Source: an uncultured Clostridia bacterium (GTDB taxonomy: Bacteria; Bacillota; Clostridia; Christensenellales; UBA1242). From it: a DNA stretch of 53,112 bases. Where the stretch lies: assembly GCA_944383415.1 (NCBI GenBank), contig CALWPK010000008.1:1-53112 (forward strand), given 5' to 3'. Under the pieces are notes generated by a model. That model ran no database searches. It was not told the origin of the DNA and saw nothing but the letters and a program-made list of their open reading frames with translations. Shown here one piece after another: positions 42,524-50,717 of this stretch; the first letter of the stretch is position 1; the number at the start of each line of letters is the position of its first letter. The position numbers and the translations under genes were made by a program.

Positions 42524-43618
42524 TTACTTTTTTGTTATCCGTTTTTTGCTAGACAAAGATGATGTATTTGTCTTTCTTTTAATACGTGATGCCTCATTCG
42601 TCTTTTTACGATCTTTTTTGACGTCTATGTCGTTGAATACAAGTTCTACAGCGTGTGCTATGCCTGGAATCGTGTCCCCCTGCTGAGATGTGGTTGTGCT
42701 CATCAACGCTCCAGTAGAGACTAATAAGACACGTTTGAAATCACCCTTCTTCATCTTGTATAAAACGTACGAATTCAACACGCTTGCGCTACAGCCAGCA
42801 CCACTGCCTCCCATAAATACACGTTCAGTTTTGTCATATATCATACATCCGCAGTCTGAATAGTTTTGACCTAAAATAATATTTTCGTGTTCCATAAGAT
42901 CAATCAATATTTCGCTACCCAATTTCCCTAAATCTCCGGTCAAGATAATGTCGTAATCTGAAACTTTATGATGAGTATTTTCCAGGTGTGTCTTTATGGT
43001 ATCGCAAGCGGCTGGCGCCATTGCTGCACCCATATTATTTACATCTGAAATTCCATAATCAATAACCTTACCGAAAGTGACTGCATTGATTCGTATTTTA
43101 CTTGGTATATTTGAAACTATGCTTGCTCCGCCACCAGTTATAGTCCATTGTGCTGTAGGTGGACGTTGATTTCCAAGTTCCAATGGAAATCTGTATTGAC
43201 GTTCTGCACTGCTGAAATGAGTACACGTTGAAGCAACAATATTATTAGCGATCTTGTTATCTACAAAAATTCCGCCGATAGCCAAAGATTCCGTCATAGT
43301 AGCACAGGCTGAATATAAACCAATAAATGGCAAATTTAATTCACGTGCCGTGAACGAAGAACTAACAATTTGATTAAGCAAATCTCCTCCTATGAAAAAA
43401 TCTATATCAGTTATTTTTAGACCGGCCTTGTCGATAGCATTAATTATTAAATCATATAATAGTTTTCGTTCAGATTTTTCAAAGGTTTTTTCTTTTAATG
43501 TGTCGTCTTGAATAACGTAATCAAAATAATCTTTTAGTGGTCCTTTCCCTTCCAATGGTCCAACCATACTAAATCCTTCAAGGATATAAACATTATTTTT
43601 CAACTTATATGTTTGCAT
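42524..43618 (-). CDS. spoVAD: Stage V sporulation protein AD
   Basis: A thiolase-fold protein of 364 residues that binds dipicolinic acid on the outer surface of the spore inner membrane. Visible are DFFIGGDLLNQIVSSSF, GLYSACATMTESLA (the thiolase-like cysteine region) and GGSGAGCSASVLNSY. Usual length is about 335. Here a basic tail of about 30 residues (KKTNEASRIKRKTN and SSKKRITKK) is added at the C-terminus, which is unusual and may anchor it to the membrane or nucleic acid. The start has GGTGAGGGATTT upstream, and it follows spoVAC by 18 bp. Confidence 0.95.
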   Translation of the reverse strand: MQTYKLKNNVYILEGFSMVGPLEGKGPLKDYFDYVIQDDTLKEKTFEKSERKLLYDLIINAIDKAGLKITDIDFFIGGDLLNQIVSSSFTARELNLPFIGLYSACATMTESLAIGGIFVDNKIANNIVASTCTHFSSAERQYRFPLELGNQRPPTAQWTITGGGASIVSNIPSKIRINAVTFGKVIDYGISDVNNMGAAMAPAACDTIKTHLENTHHKVSDYDIILTGDLGKLGSEILIDLMEHENIILGQNYSDCGCMIYDKTERVFMGGSGAGCSASVLNSYVLYKMKKGDFKRVLLVSTGALMSTTTSQQGDTIPGIAHAVELVFNDIDVKKDRKKTNEASRIKRKTNTSSLSSKKRITKK

Positions 43619-43636
43619 AAATCCCTCACCATAAAC

Positions 43637-44083
43637 CTATATAAAATATCCTATGATACCGCAAATTATTGATCCAACTACACCACATACAATTACAGGT
43701 CCTGCAATGGTGAACATTTTGACGCAGATACCATAAATAATTCCTTCTTTTTTGAATTCTATGGCAGGACTAGATATTGAATTAGAAAATCCAGTGATTG
43801 GTATCACCGAACCCGCTCCTCCCCAAGCCCCAATCACATCATAGACTCCAATGCCAGTAAGTAGACAAGTGATAAATATTATAGACATGAGCATACATGT
43901 ACTGACTTCGCTTTCACTGAGGCTTGGAAAAAAATAGGTATATAGATCAAAAAATCCCTGTCCTATGGCACAAATCGTTCCACCTAAAACAAATGCCTTA
44001 ATTAGCGAGGGCCAAGCACGTGTTTTAGGCACTTTCGATTCGACATAAATATTGTAATTTACATTTCTTTTTTCTTTGTCCAT
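43637..44083 (-). CDS. spoVAC: Stage V sporulation protein AC
   Basis: A 148-residue membrane protein with four hydrophobic segments. VKMFTIAGPVIVCGVVGS and the GAWGGAGSVIPITGFSNSI loop are typical of SpoVAC, the mechanosensitive-like channel subunit for dipicolinic acid movement. The N-terminus is hydrophilic (about 1-25). TAGGAGAAAAATT precedes the ATG. It is the first gene of the spoVAC-spoVAD-spoVAE group and is divergent from the lipoprotein gene. A sigma-F/G promoter was expected but no convincing match was found. Confidence 0.94.
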   Translation of the reverse strand: MDKEKRNVNYNIYVESKVPKTRAWPSLIKAFVLGGTICAIGQGFFDLYTYFFPSLSESEVSTCMLMSIIFITCLLTGIGVYDVIGAWGGAGSVIPITGFSNSISSPAIEFKKEGIIYGICVKMFTIAGPVIVCGVVGSIICGIIGYFI

Positions 44084-44220
44084 AATTTTTCTCCTAACAG
44101 ATTATTAACAGAAAAAATAAAATATAAACCTTAATGAAAACAGAAAAAATATAAAAATTTTTAAAAATTTCAAATATTTATATAAAATTTATACATAATA
44201 ACACCAATAAAGGAGAATTT

Positions 44221-46161
44221 ATGAAAAAAATTATACCAATTATATCAATTTTAAGTGCTGGTGCGATACTCACAGGATGTGCTAATTCACCTGCCAAAGT
44301 AAATTCAAATGATCTACTAAATAGTATAAACAATTTTCAAACTACAGTAGACAATTATACTAAAAATGAAAGTGAATCATTGACGAAAATTGCATTAAAC
44401 AAATATGAATTGACTGTTTCTGCTCCAATCAATGCGACTTTAGTCAATTCAGATGATTCAGAAGATACAACAATAGATAATTCAATAGATGGGAAAATTA
44501 GCGACATCAATAACGATAATAAATCCAGCAATATTATTAATGAGATCAAAGATAACACTAGCAAAGATAATGGACAAACTAGCATTAAGGAAAATGATCA
44601 ATTGCCCACAAGGGAATCAAAGGAAAATCTGATAATTGAAAATCAAAACAATTCAAACAAATATGATAACATCCAAAAAGATATGACTATTTCCCCTATT
44701 CAAAATCAATCAAATGATGAATCAAAAACCTTGCAGAATATGAGCGAAGATAGAGAAATTAGAAAGCAAAAAGTGATAGACGGTTTGCAGTCTGAAACTT
44801 TGAATAAAAATAATAGCATTAATCTTATGAATGAACAAGATGAGACTGATAACAATGCTGATACTGCTGATTCTAGCAACACAGATACAAACGAAGATAT
44901 TGCTGACAATGAAAACATTTCAGATGAAGATGCCGATGAAAATAGCACACAGATATCAACGCTCTATTCCCTTTCCTCCGACATAGAAGATTCTTGCGAT
45001 GAATTTTGCGAATTGAAGGAAGAAATCGTGGATGCTATAATTGAAACTCAAAATCTCATTTCAAAGGTCCAATCAAAAGAAATCGAATTGACTGCAGAAC
45101 AAAAAATCTTCATATCTCAACAATCTGAACAATTAAAAAATTTGGGACGTAGACTATCAGCCGTCACCCGAGAATTGTCATTGAGTTTAGATGATCTGTC
45201 AACTTTGACTCAAAACAATGTCAACAATGTGGATAGTTTGTCATTGAAATATCTAATAGTTCTAGATAATCTAATTAATGGAAATGAATTAATGGAAAAT
45301 GGACTTCAATCATTGAATATGATCAACAGCCTATTTGATATCAATTCAAATATTGAGCCAAACAATAGAGGAAGGATTTTATACGGATTCAGACGAAACA
45401 ATGAACAGCCCATTATCAAAGATTATTTGATAAAAGAGGATGGTCAAATCGTTGAAAACAATCTTTCAAACACTAGCGAAAATAATGAAGGTGTTGATAT
45501 GAATGAAAAAACAGATTCTACTACTCTAGAAGATAATGTTGAAGATAATTTTCAAGATACACAAATTAATGACAATATTCAAAACACAAATAGTATAGAC
45601 GATATAAACACTATGCAAAACACGCAAACAAAAAATAGTTCGAAACTTAGCAATGTCGATACCTACAACAACAGGCGTTTTAATTCAAACATTGATACTT
45701 ACGGAAATAATTTTAAAAATACTGACACATTTTTTAATACTGCACTATTAGACAATGAATTTCTATATGGTAGAGGTGGATATCCGTATGCCAACAATTA
45801 TATGTACAACAATCCTTATGCAATGAATTATTACAATCAAACTAATGAATTAAATTCAAATACAGGTAATACAAATAATGATCAAAACACTACTACAAAT
45901 AGTGTAGATAACGATAATACTACACTTGATAAAGTGCAAGAAAAAAGTGAAAAGACAAATAAGAAACTCAATAAATTGCAAAAAAATATTGACTCATATA
46001 GAGACGAGAATACGCCTAGTTTGAAATCAAAGTTCAACAAATTTAAGCAGTCTGTGTCAAATTTCTTCGCTAAATTTTCAGTACCAAAACAAAAAGGACA
46101 ATATGAAAATCCAATATATAAATATAACAACGTAGATTCCAAAAATAATGAAACTAAATAG
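44221..46161 (+). CDS. Large Asn/Asp-rich lipoprotein of unknown function
   Basis: A 646-residue secreted lipoprotein: signal peptide MKKIIPIISILSAGA and lipobox LTGC with Cys20. The rest is low-complexity, dominated by Asn, Asp, Ser and Thr (about 60-240 and 400-600), with one more ordered, coiled-coil-like segment (about 250-380: SDIEDSCDEFCELKEE and leucine-heptad stretches) that contains two cysteines. There is a short Gly/Tyr-rich piece (YGRGGYPYANNYMYNN, about 520). Adjacency to spoVA and sigF suggests a spore-envelope or germination role. AAAGGAGAATTT precedes the ATG. The end overlaps sigF by 8 bp. The family was not recognised. Confidence 0.8.
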   Translation: MKKIIPIISILSAGAILTGCANSPAKVNSNDLLNSINNFQTTVDNYTKNESESLTKIALNKYELTVSAPINATLVNSDDSEDTTIDNSIDGKISDINNDNKSSNIINEIKDNTSKDNGQTSIKENDQLPTRESKENLIIENQNNSNKYDNIQKDMTISPIQNQSNDESKTLQNMSEDREIRKQKVIDGLQSETLNKNNSINLMNEQDETDNNADTADSSNTDTNEDIADNENISDEDADENSTQISTLYSLSSDIEDSCDEFCELKEEIVDAIIETQNLISKVQSKEIELTAEQKIFISQQSEQLKNLGRRLSAVTRELSLSLDDLSTLTQNNVNNVDSLSLKYLIVLDNLINGNELMENGLQSLNMINSLFDINSNIEPNNRGRILYGFRRNNEQPIIKDYLIKEDGQIVENNLSNTSENNEGVDMNEKTDSTTLEDNVEDNFQDTQINDNIQNTNSIDDINTMQNTQTKNSSKLSNVDTYNNRRFNSNIDTYGNNFKNTDTFFNTALLDNEFLYGRGGYPYANNYMYNNPYAMNYYNQTNELNSNTGNTNNDQNTTTNSVDNDNTTLDKVQEKSEKTNKKLNKLQKNIDSYRDENTPSLKSKFNKFKQSVSNFFAKFSVPKQKGQYENPIYKYNNVDSKNNETK

Positions 46162-46879
46162 TCCTGATATTATCTTTCATCTCTTTTAATACTTTATTTT
46201 CAATTCTACTAACTTGGACTTGGCTTACGCCAAGTTCTTTTGCTATTTCACTTTGTGTTTTATCTAAATAATACCGCATTATTATCACTTGCTTTTCTCG
46301 TGCACTTAAATTTTCTATCATATCTCGAAGAGTTAGTTTATCCAAAAAGGTGTCTACGTTAAAATTGTCACTAAGTTTATCTAGAATTGTCATTGAATCA
46401 TCATCTTCATTATATTTTTCGTTCAAAGAAAGGGGCGAAGTATTTGCCTCCATAGCAAAAACAATTTCGCTTATATCCATTTTGAATTCTTGCGAAAGTT
46501 TTTCTAAACTTGGATTTTCACCATATTTTTTATTATAATCGTATATATAATTTTTGATCAATATCGCGGTATGTTTGATACTCCTTGACACTTTGACACT
46601 TCCATCATCTCGGAGAAATCGCTTTATCTCCCCTGCTATCATGGGTACGGCATAGGTCGTAAATTTTACATTGAAATTTGGATCATAATTGTTTATTGCT
46701 TTTACAAATCCGAGTGCTCCCAATTGATATAAATCATCATATTCAATCCCTTTATTAAGGTATCTTTTCACTACACTTTTGATCAGTGGAGAATTAAGAG
46801 TTATCAATTTTTCTTTCGCTAAGTCATTTCCTTTTTTGGCTTGATTCAACAACTCAAAAGTCTGTTCATTAGTTAGCAT
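46154..46879 (-). CDS. sigF: RNA polymerase sporulation sigma factor SigF
   Basis: Forespore-specific sigma-70-family factor, 241 residues. Region 2 has YDDLYQLGALGFVKAINNYD and FTTYAVPMIAGEIKRFLRDD. Region 3 has SLEKLSQEFKMD and region 4 has LSAREKQVIIMRYYLDKTQS with the helix-turn-helix IAKELGVSQVQVSRIE. The gene directly follows spoIIAB (1-bp gap), the diagnostic arrangement of the sigma-F switch. Its end overlaps the convergent lipoprotein gene by 8 bp, so no terminator fits between them. Confidence 0.96.
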   Translation of the reverse strand: MLTNEQTFELLNQAKKGNDLAKEKLITLNSPLIKSVVKRYLNKGIEYDDLYQLGALGFVKAINNYDPNFNVKFTTYAVPMIAGEIKRFLRDDGSVKVSRSIKHTAILIKNYIYDYNKKYGENPSLEKLSQEFKMDISEIVFAMEANTSPLSLNEKYNEDDDSMTILDKLSDNFNVDTFLDKLTLRDMIENLSAREKQVIIMRYYLDKTQSEIAKELGVSQVQVSRIENKVLKEMKDNIRTI

Positions 46880-46880
46880 T

Positions 46881-47312
46881 CTAGATCCCCACTACGCTTT
46901 TTTCAATCTCTTTTTCCATATTGACCGTTACTCCTTCTTTGTTGTTTTTCACTTCCAACTTGTCCATAAAACTTTCCATTACAGTAAATCCCATTCCGCT
47001 CCTCTCTTGATTTGGTTTGCTGGTATAAAAAGGAGTCAGAGCACGTTCAATATCTTGGATACCGATTCCATTATCTGTGATGCTGATCAAAATTTTGTTA
47101 TTGTTTGTCACTATTTTCATATTGACATAGCCAGGTTTTTCGGGGTATGCGTGTACAATAACATTTGTGATCGCTTCATTGACTGCGGTTTTTATGTCTT
47201 CCAATTCGCTAATGCTGGGGTTTAATGGCAAAATGAAACTAGCCACTACATTCCTTGCAAATGCCTCATTCTCTGCTATTGCTTTAAATTTAATTTCCAT
47301 ACAATTTTTCAT
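46881..47312 (-). CDS. spoIIAB: Anti-sigma-F factor and kinase SpoIIAB
   Basis: A GHKL-type serine kinase of 143 residues that holds SigF inactive and phosphorylates SpoIIAA. N box AVNEAITNVIVHAYP, G1 box ITDNGIGIQD and G2 box RSGMGFTVMESFMD are intact. The start at 47312 is supported by AAGGAAGGAAATAAA; an internal Met four codons later would also fit the family. It lies 15 bp after spoIIAA and 1 bp before sigF. Confidence 0.96.
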   Translation of the reverse strand: MKNCMEIKFKAIAENEAFARNVVASFILPLNPSISELEDIKTAVNEAITNVIVHAYPEKPGYVNMKIVTNNNKILISITDNGIGIQDIERALTPFYTSKPNQERSGMGFTVMESFMDKLEVKNNKEGVTVNMEKEIEKSVVGI

Positions 47313-47327
47313 TTTATTTCCTTCCTT

Positions 47328-47639
47328 TTATATAATTTTTGGCATTATGTCATAGAGACCTGACATTTTGAAAATTCTTTCTGCGTTTCTGCTTGGATTT
47401 GAGATAAATATTGGTTTGTTGCATTCTCGCATCTTTTTATATCTTCCTATCAAAACGCCTACGCCCGTGCTATCCATAAAAGTCAATTCAGATAGGTCCA
47501 TAACTATTTGAACAAAACCTTTTTGAGTGTCTAGTAAAGTATCCAAATTCTTTCGTACTGTACCTGCCGTATATTCGTCAAGTTCGCCTGAAAGCAAAAT
47601 GTATAGTGTCTTATTAACAATTCTAGATTTTATTTGCAT
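47328..47639 (-). CDS. spoIIAA: Anti-sigma-F factor antagonist SpoIIAA
   Basis: A 103-residue STAS-domain protein. DLSELTFMDSTGVGVLIGRY carries the phosphorylated serine (about residue 57). Unphosphorylated SpoIIAA binds SpoIIAB and frees SigF, and SpoIIE phosphatase (not in this window) resets it. AAGGAGCGTATT precedes the ATG. It is the first gene of the sigma-F operon. A sigma-H promoter was expected upstream, but no clear match was found; a small GTTAG/CTAAC hairpin lies just before the ribosome-binding site. Confidence 0.95.
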   Translation of the reverse strand: MQIKSRIVNKTLYILLSGELDEYTAGTVRKNLDTLLDTQKGFVQIVMDLSELTFMDSTGVGVLIGRYKKMRECNKPIFISNPSRNAERIFKMSGLYDIMPKII

Positions 47640-47754
47640 AATACGCTCCTTGTTAGCATTCTAACAAAACTAGAATTAAAAAAAATAATAACTATTGTTG
47701 AATTTGAATAGTATTTTGTTGAAGATTGTTGAGTTTAAATTTCACCTTTCCTAT

Positions 47755-47780
47755 GAAAAAAAACAGGCATAAGCCTGTTT
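47755..47780 (-). terminator. Terminator of the zinc-ribbon gene
   Basis: AAACAGGC (47761-47768) and its complement (47773-47780) form an 8-bp stem with a 4-nt loop, followed on the minus strand by eight U residues. It lies about 80 nt past the stop at 47862. Confidence 0.8.
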
Positions 47781-47861
47781 CATAAATTAATATAGTATAA
47801 AAACTTATTGTTTTTTTATTAAATTTTTTAATACCCGTTATAATTAAAAGAAAATTTATTA

Positions 47862-48899
47862 TTATTTAGAAAAATGCATAAATAGCAGAATCGCACCTAC
47901 GACAAGCAAGCAAACGAAGATGACAGTTAAGAATACTCTTAATTTATCTTTAGGAAGTTTTCCGACTTTTCCTGTCTGACCGTTCATCACTACTTTATAT
48001 CTTTTATCTTTAACCTCTGAACTGATTAAATATATAGGCAAGAGACAATAATTATATCTGCGGTCTATATAGTCAGTATTTAATGTGAGTTGTTCAATTT
48101 TGGTGCAACCATGCTTTTTTAAGAGTTGCTGTTTGATATCTTCCTTAATTATAGTTTCTGCAGTTACCACACAGGAATTAAACATTTTATCTTTATACTC
48201 GAGCATATATCCATACATAAAATCTTCTTTGAACTCAACAGCGGATCCATATTCAAAAGGCATAATAGAAGCAAGTTCTGCTTGCTCAATATTTGAATTG
48301 GCTTCAATAGTTATATTTTTATATGCTTTGTCAAATATTCCGCTTACATTTTTATAATGTGTCCTAGTCTCAACTTTGCCATCCCGCGTCCTGTAAGTAT
48401 CAGTATAACTGAATACCCCACGATATGTGGAGGCTGTAGAGATATCAAACACAAAGGCATTCGCATAGATACCGTTTACATTATTTTCATTAATTTTTCT
48501 AAACACCTTTTTATTTGCATAGAATTTTTTATTTACAGTCGTTTTGAATTTTTTCAAAGCATCTGCTTTTCCAAAAGTAAAAGGTAAAATAGAATCTATA
48601 TACAATAGATTTTTTGATTTTGATTTGACTATGGTTGAATTCCCGCAATAAGGACATACTGTCTGCATTTGAAATTTTGAGAGCATTACGTTTGCACCGC
48701 AAGACTTGCATTTGAAACTACGCAATGAGTTGGCTAATTCATCTGTGGACTGATCTATCGTATGCTCATCGAATGTCTTTTTGTTGAAACTATAATTATA
48801 TGCCACAGGAAAAACTGTGCCACAACTTGAGCAAACGTTGCCCTTATCTTTTGGACTGAAATGCAATTGTCCACCACAATTTTCACAATTTTTTAACAT
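47862..48899 (-). CDS. Zinc-ribbon protein with C-terminal membrane helix
   Basis: A 345-residue protein. Two zinc ribbons lie at the N-terminus: CENCGGQL with CSSCGTVF (about 5-29), and CKSCGANV with CPYCGNST (about 63-87). A middle domain (about 100-305) is rich in aromatic residues and contains FGKADALKKFK and NVNGIYANAFVFDI. One transmembrane helix lies near the end (about 318-342). This layout matches the TFIIB-type zinc-ribbon-containing proteins common in Clostridia, whose function is unknown. The ATG at 48899 has no Shine-Dalgarno site but lies 6 nt after an extended -10 box. Transcribed alone. Confidence 0.82.
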   Translation of the reverse strand: MLKNCENCGGQLHFSPKDKGNVCSSCGTVFPVAYNYSFNKKTFDEHTIDQSTDELANSLRSFKCKSCGANVMLSKFQMQTVCPYCGNSTIVKSKSKNLLYIDSILPFTFGKADALKKFKTTVNKKFYANKKVFRKINENNVNGIYANAFVFDISTASTYRGVFSYTDTYRTRDGKVETRTHYKNVSGIFDKAYKNITIEANSNIEQAELASIMPFEYGSAVEFKEDFMYGYMLEYKDKMFNSCVVTAETIIKEDIKQQLLKKHGCTKIEQLTLNTDYIDRRYNYCLLPIYLISSEVKDKRYKVVMNGQTGKVGKLPKDKLRVFLTVIFVCLLVVGAILLFMHFSK

Positions 48900-48905
48900 A
48901 AATCA

Positions 48906-48914
48906 ATAATAGCA
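48906..48914 (-). promoter_or_regulatory. Extended -10 promoter of the zinc-ribbon gene, leaderless
   Basis: TGC directly precedes TATTAT (48906-48911) on the minus strand, giving an extended -10 element, and ends 6 nt before the ATG at 48899. No ribosome-binding site is present. Confidence 0.6.
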
Positions 48915-49199
48915 AATAAATTAATTAATATCAAATATTTTTTTAAAGTTTTTAATTAAAACATTAATTTTATAAATATTTTAGTTTTAATAGTGAATAT
49001 AAATTATTAAAATACTTATTTATAATATGCTATTATTTAATTAAAATAGTAAAATTATTAAAAATTTTCTATCAAATGTGTTTGTTTAAATTATTTTAAA
49101 TAAAAAAAGAATTAGGTAATATATGAAATCCAAAAACGACGAGACTTTGGATTCAGAATTTCATTGCTAATTCTTTGAAAAATATTAAATTGAATTATA
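48915..49199. other. AT-rich gap with a weak hairpin after asnS
   Basis: About 285 bp with no gene. AATCCAAA (49127-49134) and its complement (49146-49153) form an 8-bp stem with an 11-nt loop about 45 nt past the asnS stop. No U tract follows closely on the minus strand, so it is only a possible terminator. The rest is mostly A and T. Confidence 0.4.
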
Positions 49200-50582
49200 T
49201 TAAAATTCACAATTGTTTGGAGTGCGAGGGAACAAAATTACATCACGTATATTAGTAACTCCTGTCACATACATTAAAATTCTTTCAAAACCGAGACCAA
49301 ATCCACTATGTTGAACTGACCCGAATTTTCTAAGATTCATATACCACCAATAGTCTTCTTCTCTGAGATTTTTTTCTTTCATTATGGCTTTCAATTTTTC
49401 GTTATCAGTCTCTCTTTCGCTCCCGCCCGTCACTTCACCAATGCCCGGAAACAAAAGATCGCATCCGCGAACGGTTTTGCCATCATCATTGATTTTCATA
49501 TAAAATGCCTTGATGTCTTTTGGATAATCTGTGACAAATACAGGACGTTTGAAAATCACCTCAGATAGATATCTTTCGTGTTCTGTTTGAATGTCTGCAC
49601 CCCATTCTACAGGGTACGCAAAATTTTTGTTGTTCTTCTTCAATATTTCAATCGCCTCAGTATATGTGATGTGTGCGAAGTCGTTTTCTATAACATTATT
49701 TAATCTATTAAATAAATCTTTATCTACAAAACTATTGAAAAAAGCCATTTCGTCCGGACACTTTTTCATAATGCCAGATATGATGTATTTCATCATTTCT
49801 TCTTCCAATTCCATCAATCCATTTAGATCCATAAACGAGACTTCTGGCTCAAGATGCCAAAATTCGTTTAGATGTCTATTCGTATTGCTATTCTCTGCTC
49901 TAAATGTTGGACCAAAAGTGTAAATTTTGCCAAACGCAGCAGCACAAGCCTCACCTTCCAATTGCCCCGTTGGAGTTAGATAGGTCTTTTTGCCAAACAA
50001 TTCATCTTTTGGATCAAACTTTTTCGCCTCATTATAAATGTCTTGTGTGGTCACTCTGAACAATTCACTTCCACCCTCGCAATCTGACGAGGTGATTATA
50101 GGAGTGTGAACATATACAAATCCTTTTTTATTGAAAAATTCGTGCAACAAAAACGATAGTTCACTTCTGACTCTAAACACTGCGTTAAATAGATTCGTTC
50201 GTGGTCTAAGATATGCGATTTCTCGCAAAAATTCTAGAGAATGTTTCTTTTTTTGAAGTGGGTATTCGCTATCGGTAGCGCTAATCACTGTTATTTCAAT
50301 AGCCTTCATTTCGAAAGGTTGTTTATTTTCAGGCGTTAGTACAATTTTGCCTTTACAAATAATAGCGGAACCTGTATTTAATTTTTCAACAATATCAAAG
50401 TTTGTCAGATCTTCTTTTGTGAAAACGACTTGCAGACCTTTGAAAGAGGTGCCATCATTGACATCCAAAAAACCAAAGTTACCATTTCCACGACAACTTT
50501 TCACCCATCCGGCTATGATGATCTCTTTGTCTTTAAATTCCGCAATATTTTTGTGCAAAGTCGAAATATCTGTTTTCTTCAT
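49200..50582 (-). CDS. asnS: Asparaginyl-tRNA synthetase
   Basis: A class IIb synthetase of 460 residues. An N-terminal OB-fold (about 20-105, IIIAGWVKSCRGNGNFGFLD) is followed by the catalytic core: motif 2 FGPTFRAENSNTNRHLNEFW, and motif 3 SGFGLGFERILMYVTG. FRAENSNTNRHLNEFWHLEPE is the AsnRS form, distinct from AspRS. Presence of AsnRS suggests direct charging of tRNA-Asn instead of transamidation only. The start is placed at ATG 50582, after TTTAGGAGAAAATGAT; a longer in-frame start lacks a ribosome-binding site. aspS lies upstream on the same strand. Confidence 0.95.
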   Translation of the reverse strand: MKKTDISTLHKNIAEFKDKEIIIAGWVKSCRGNGNFGFLDVNDGTSFKGLQVVFTKEDLTNFDIVEKLNTGSAIICKGKIVLTPENKQPFEMKAIEITVISATDSEYPLQKKKHSLEFLREIAYLRPRTNLFNAVFRVRSELSFLLHEFFNKKGFVYVHTPIITSSDCEGGSELFRVTTQDIYNEAKKFDPKDELFGKKTYLTPTGQLEGEACAAAFGKIYTFGPTFRAENSNTNRHLNEFWHLEPEVSFMDLNGLMELEEEMMKYIISGIMKKCPDEMAFFNSFVDKDLFNRLNNVIENDFAHITYTEAIEILKKNNKNFAYPVEWGADIQTEHERYLSEVIFKRPVFVTDYPKDIKAFYMKINDDGKTVRGCDLLFPGIGEVTGGSERETDNEKLKAIMKEKNLREEDYWWYMNLRKFGSVQHSGFGLGFERILMYVTGVTNIRDVILFPRTPNNCEF

Positions 50583-50717
50583 ATCATTTTCTCCTAAATT
50601 TTTTAAACTTTTATGAAATAAATCTACATTTATATTAAAATTATCAAGCATTTAAACAAATTTTTATTAATTATGAAATTTTTATTATTTGTTGCGATTT
50701 GAATTTATGTTAGATAA

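Noticed and set aside
44084-44220. Sigma-F/G and sigma-E/K promoters between spoVAC and the lipoprotein gene
   Set aside because: Several loosely matching AT-rich strings exist, such as ATACATAATA, but none has both boxes at correct spacing.
47640-47720. Sigma-H promoter for the spoIIAA operon
   Set aside because: A GAAT is present near the expected -10 position, but no AGGA-type -35 box is found at the right distance.
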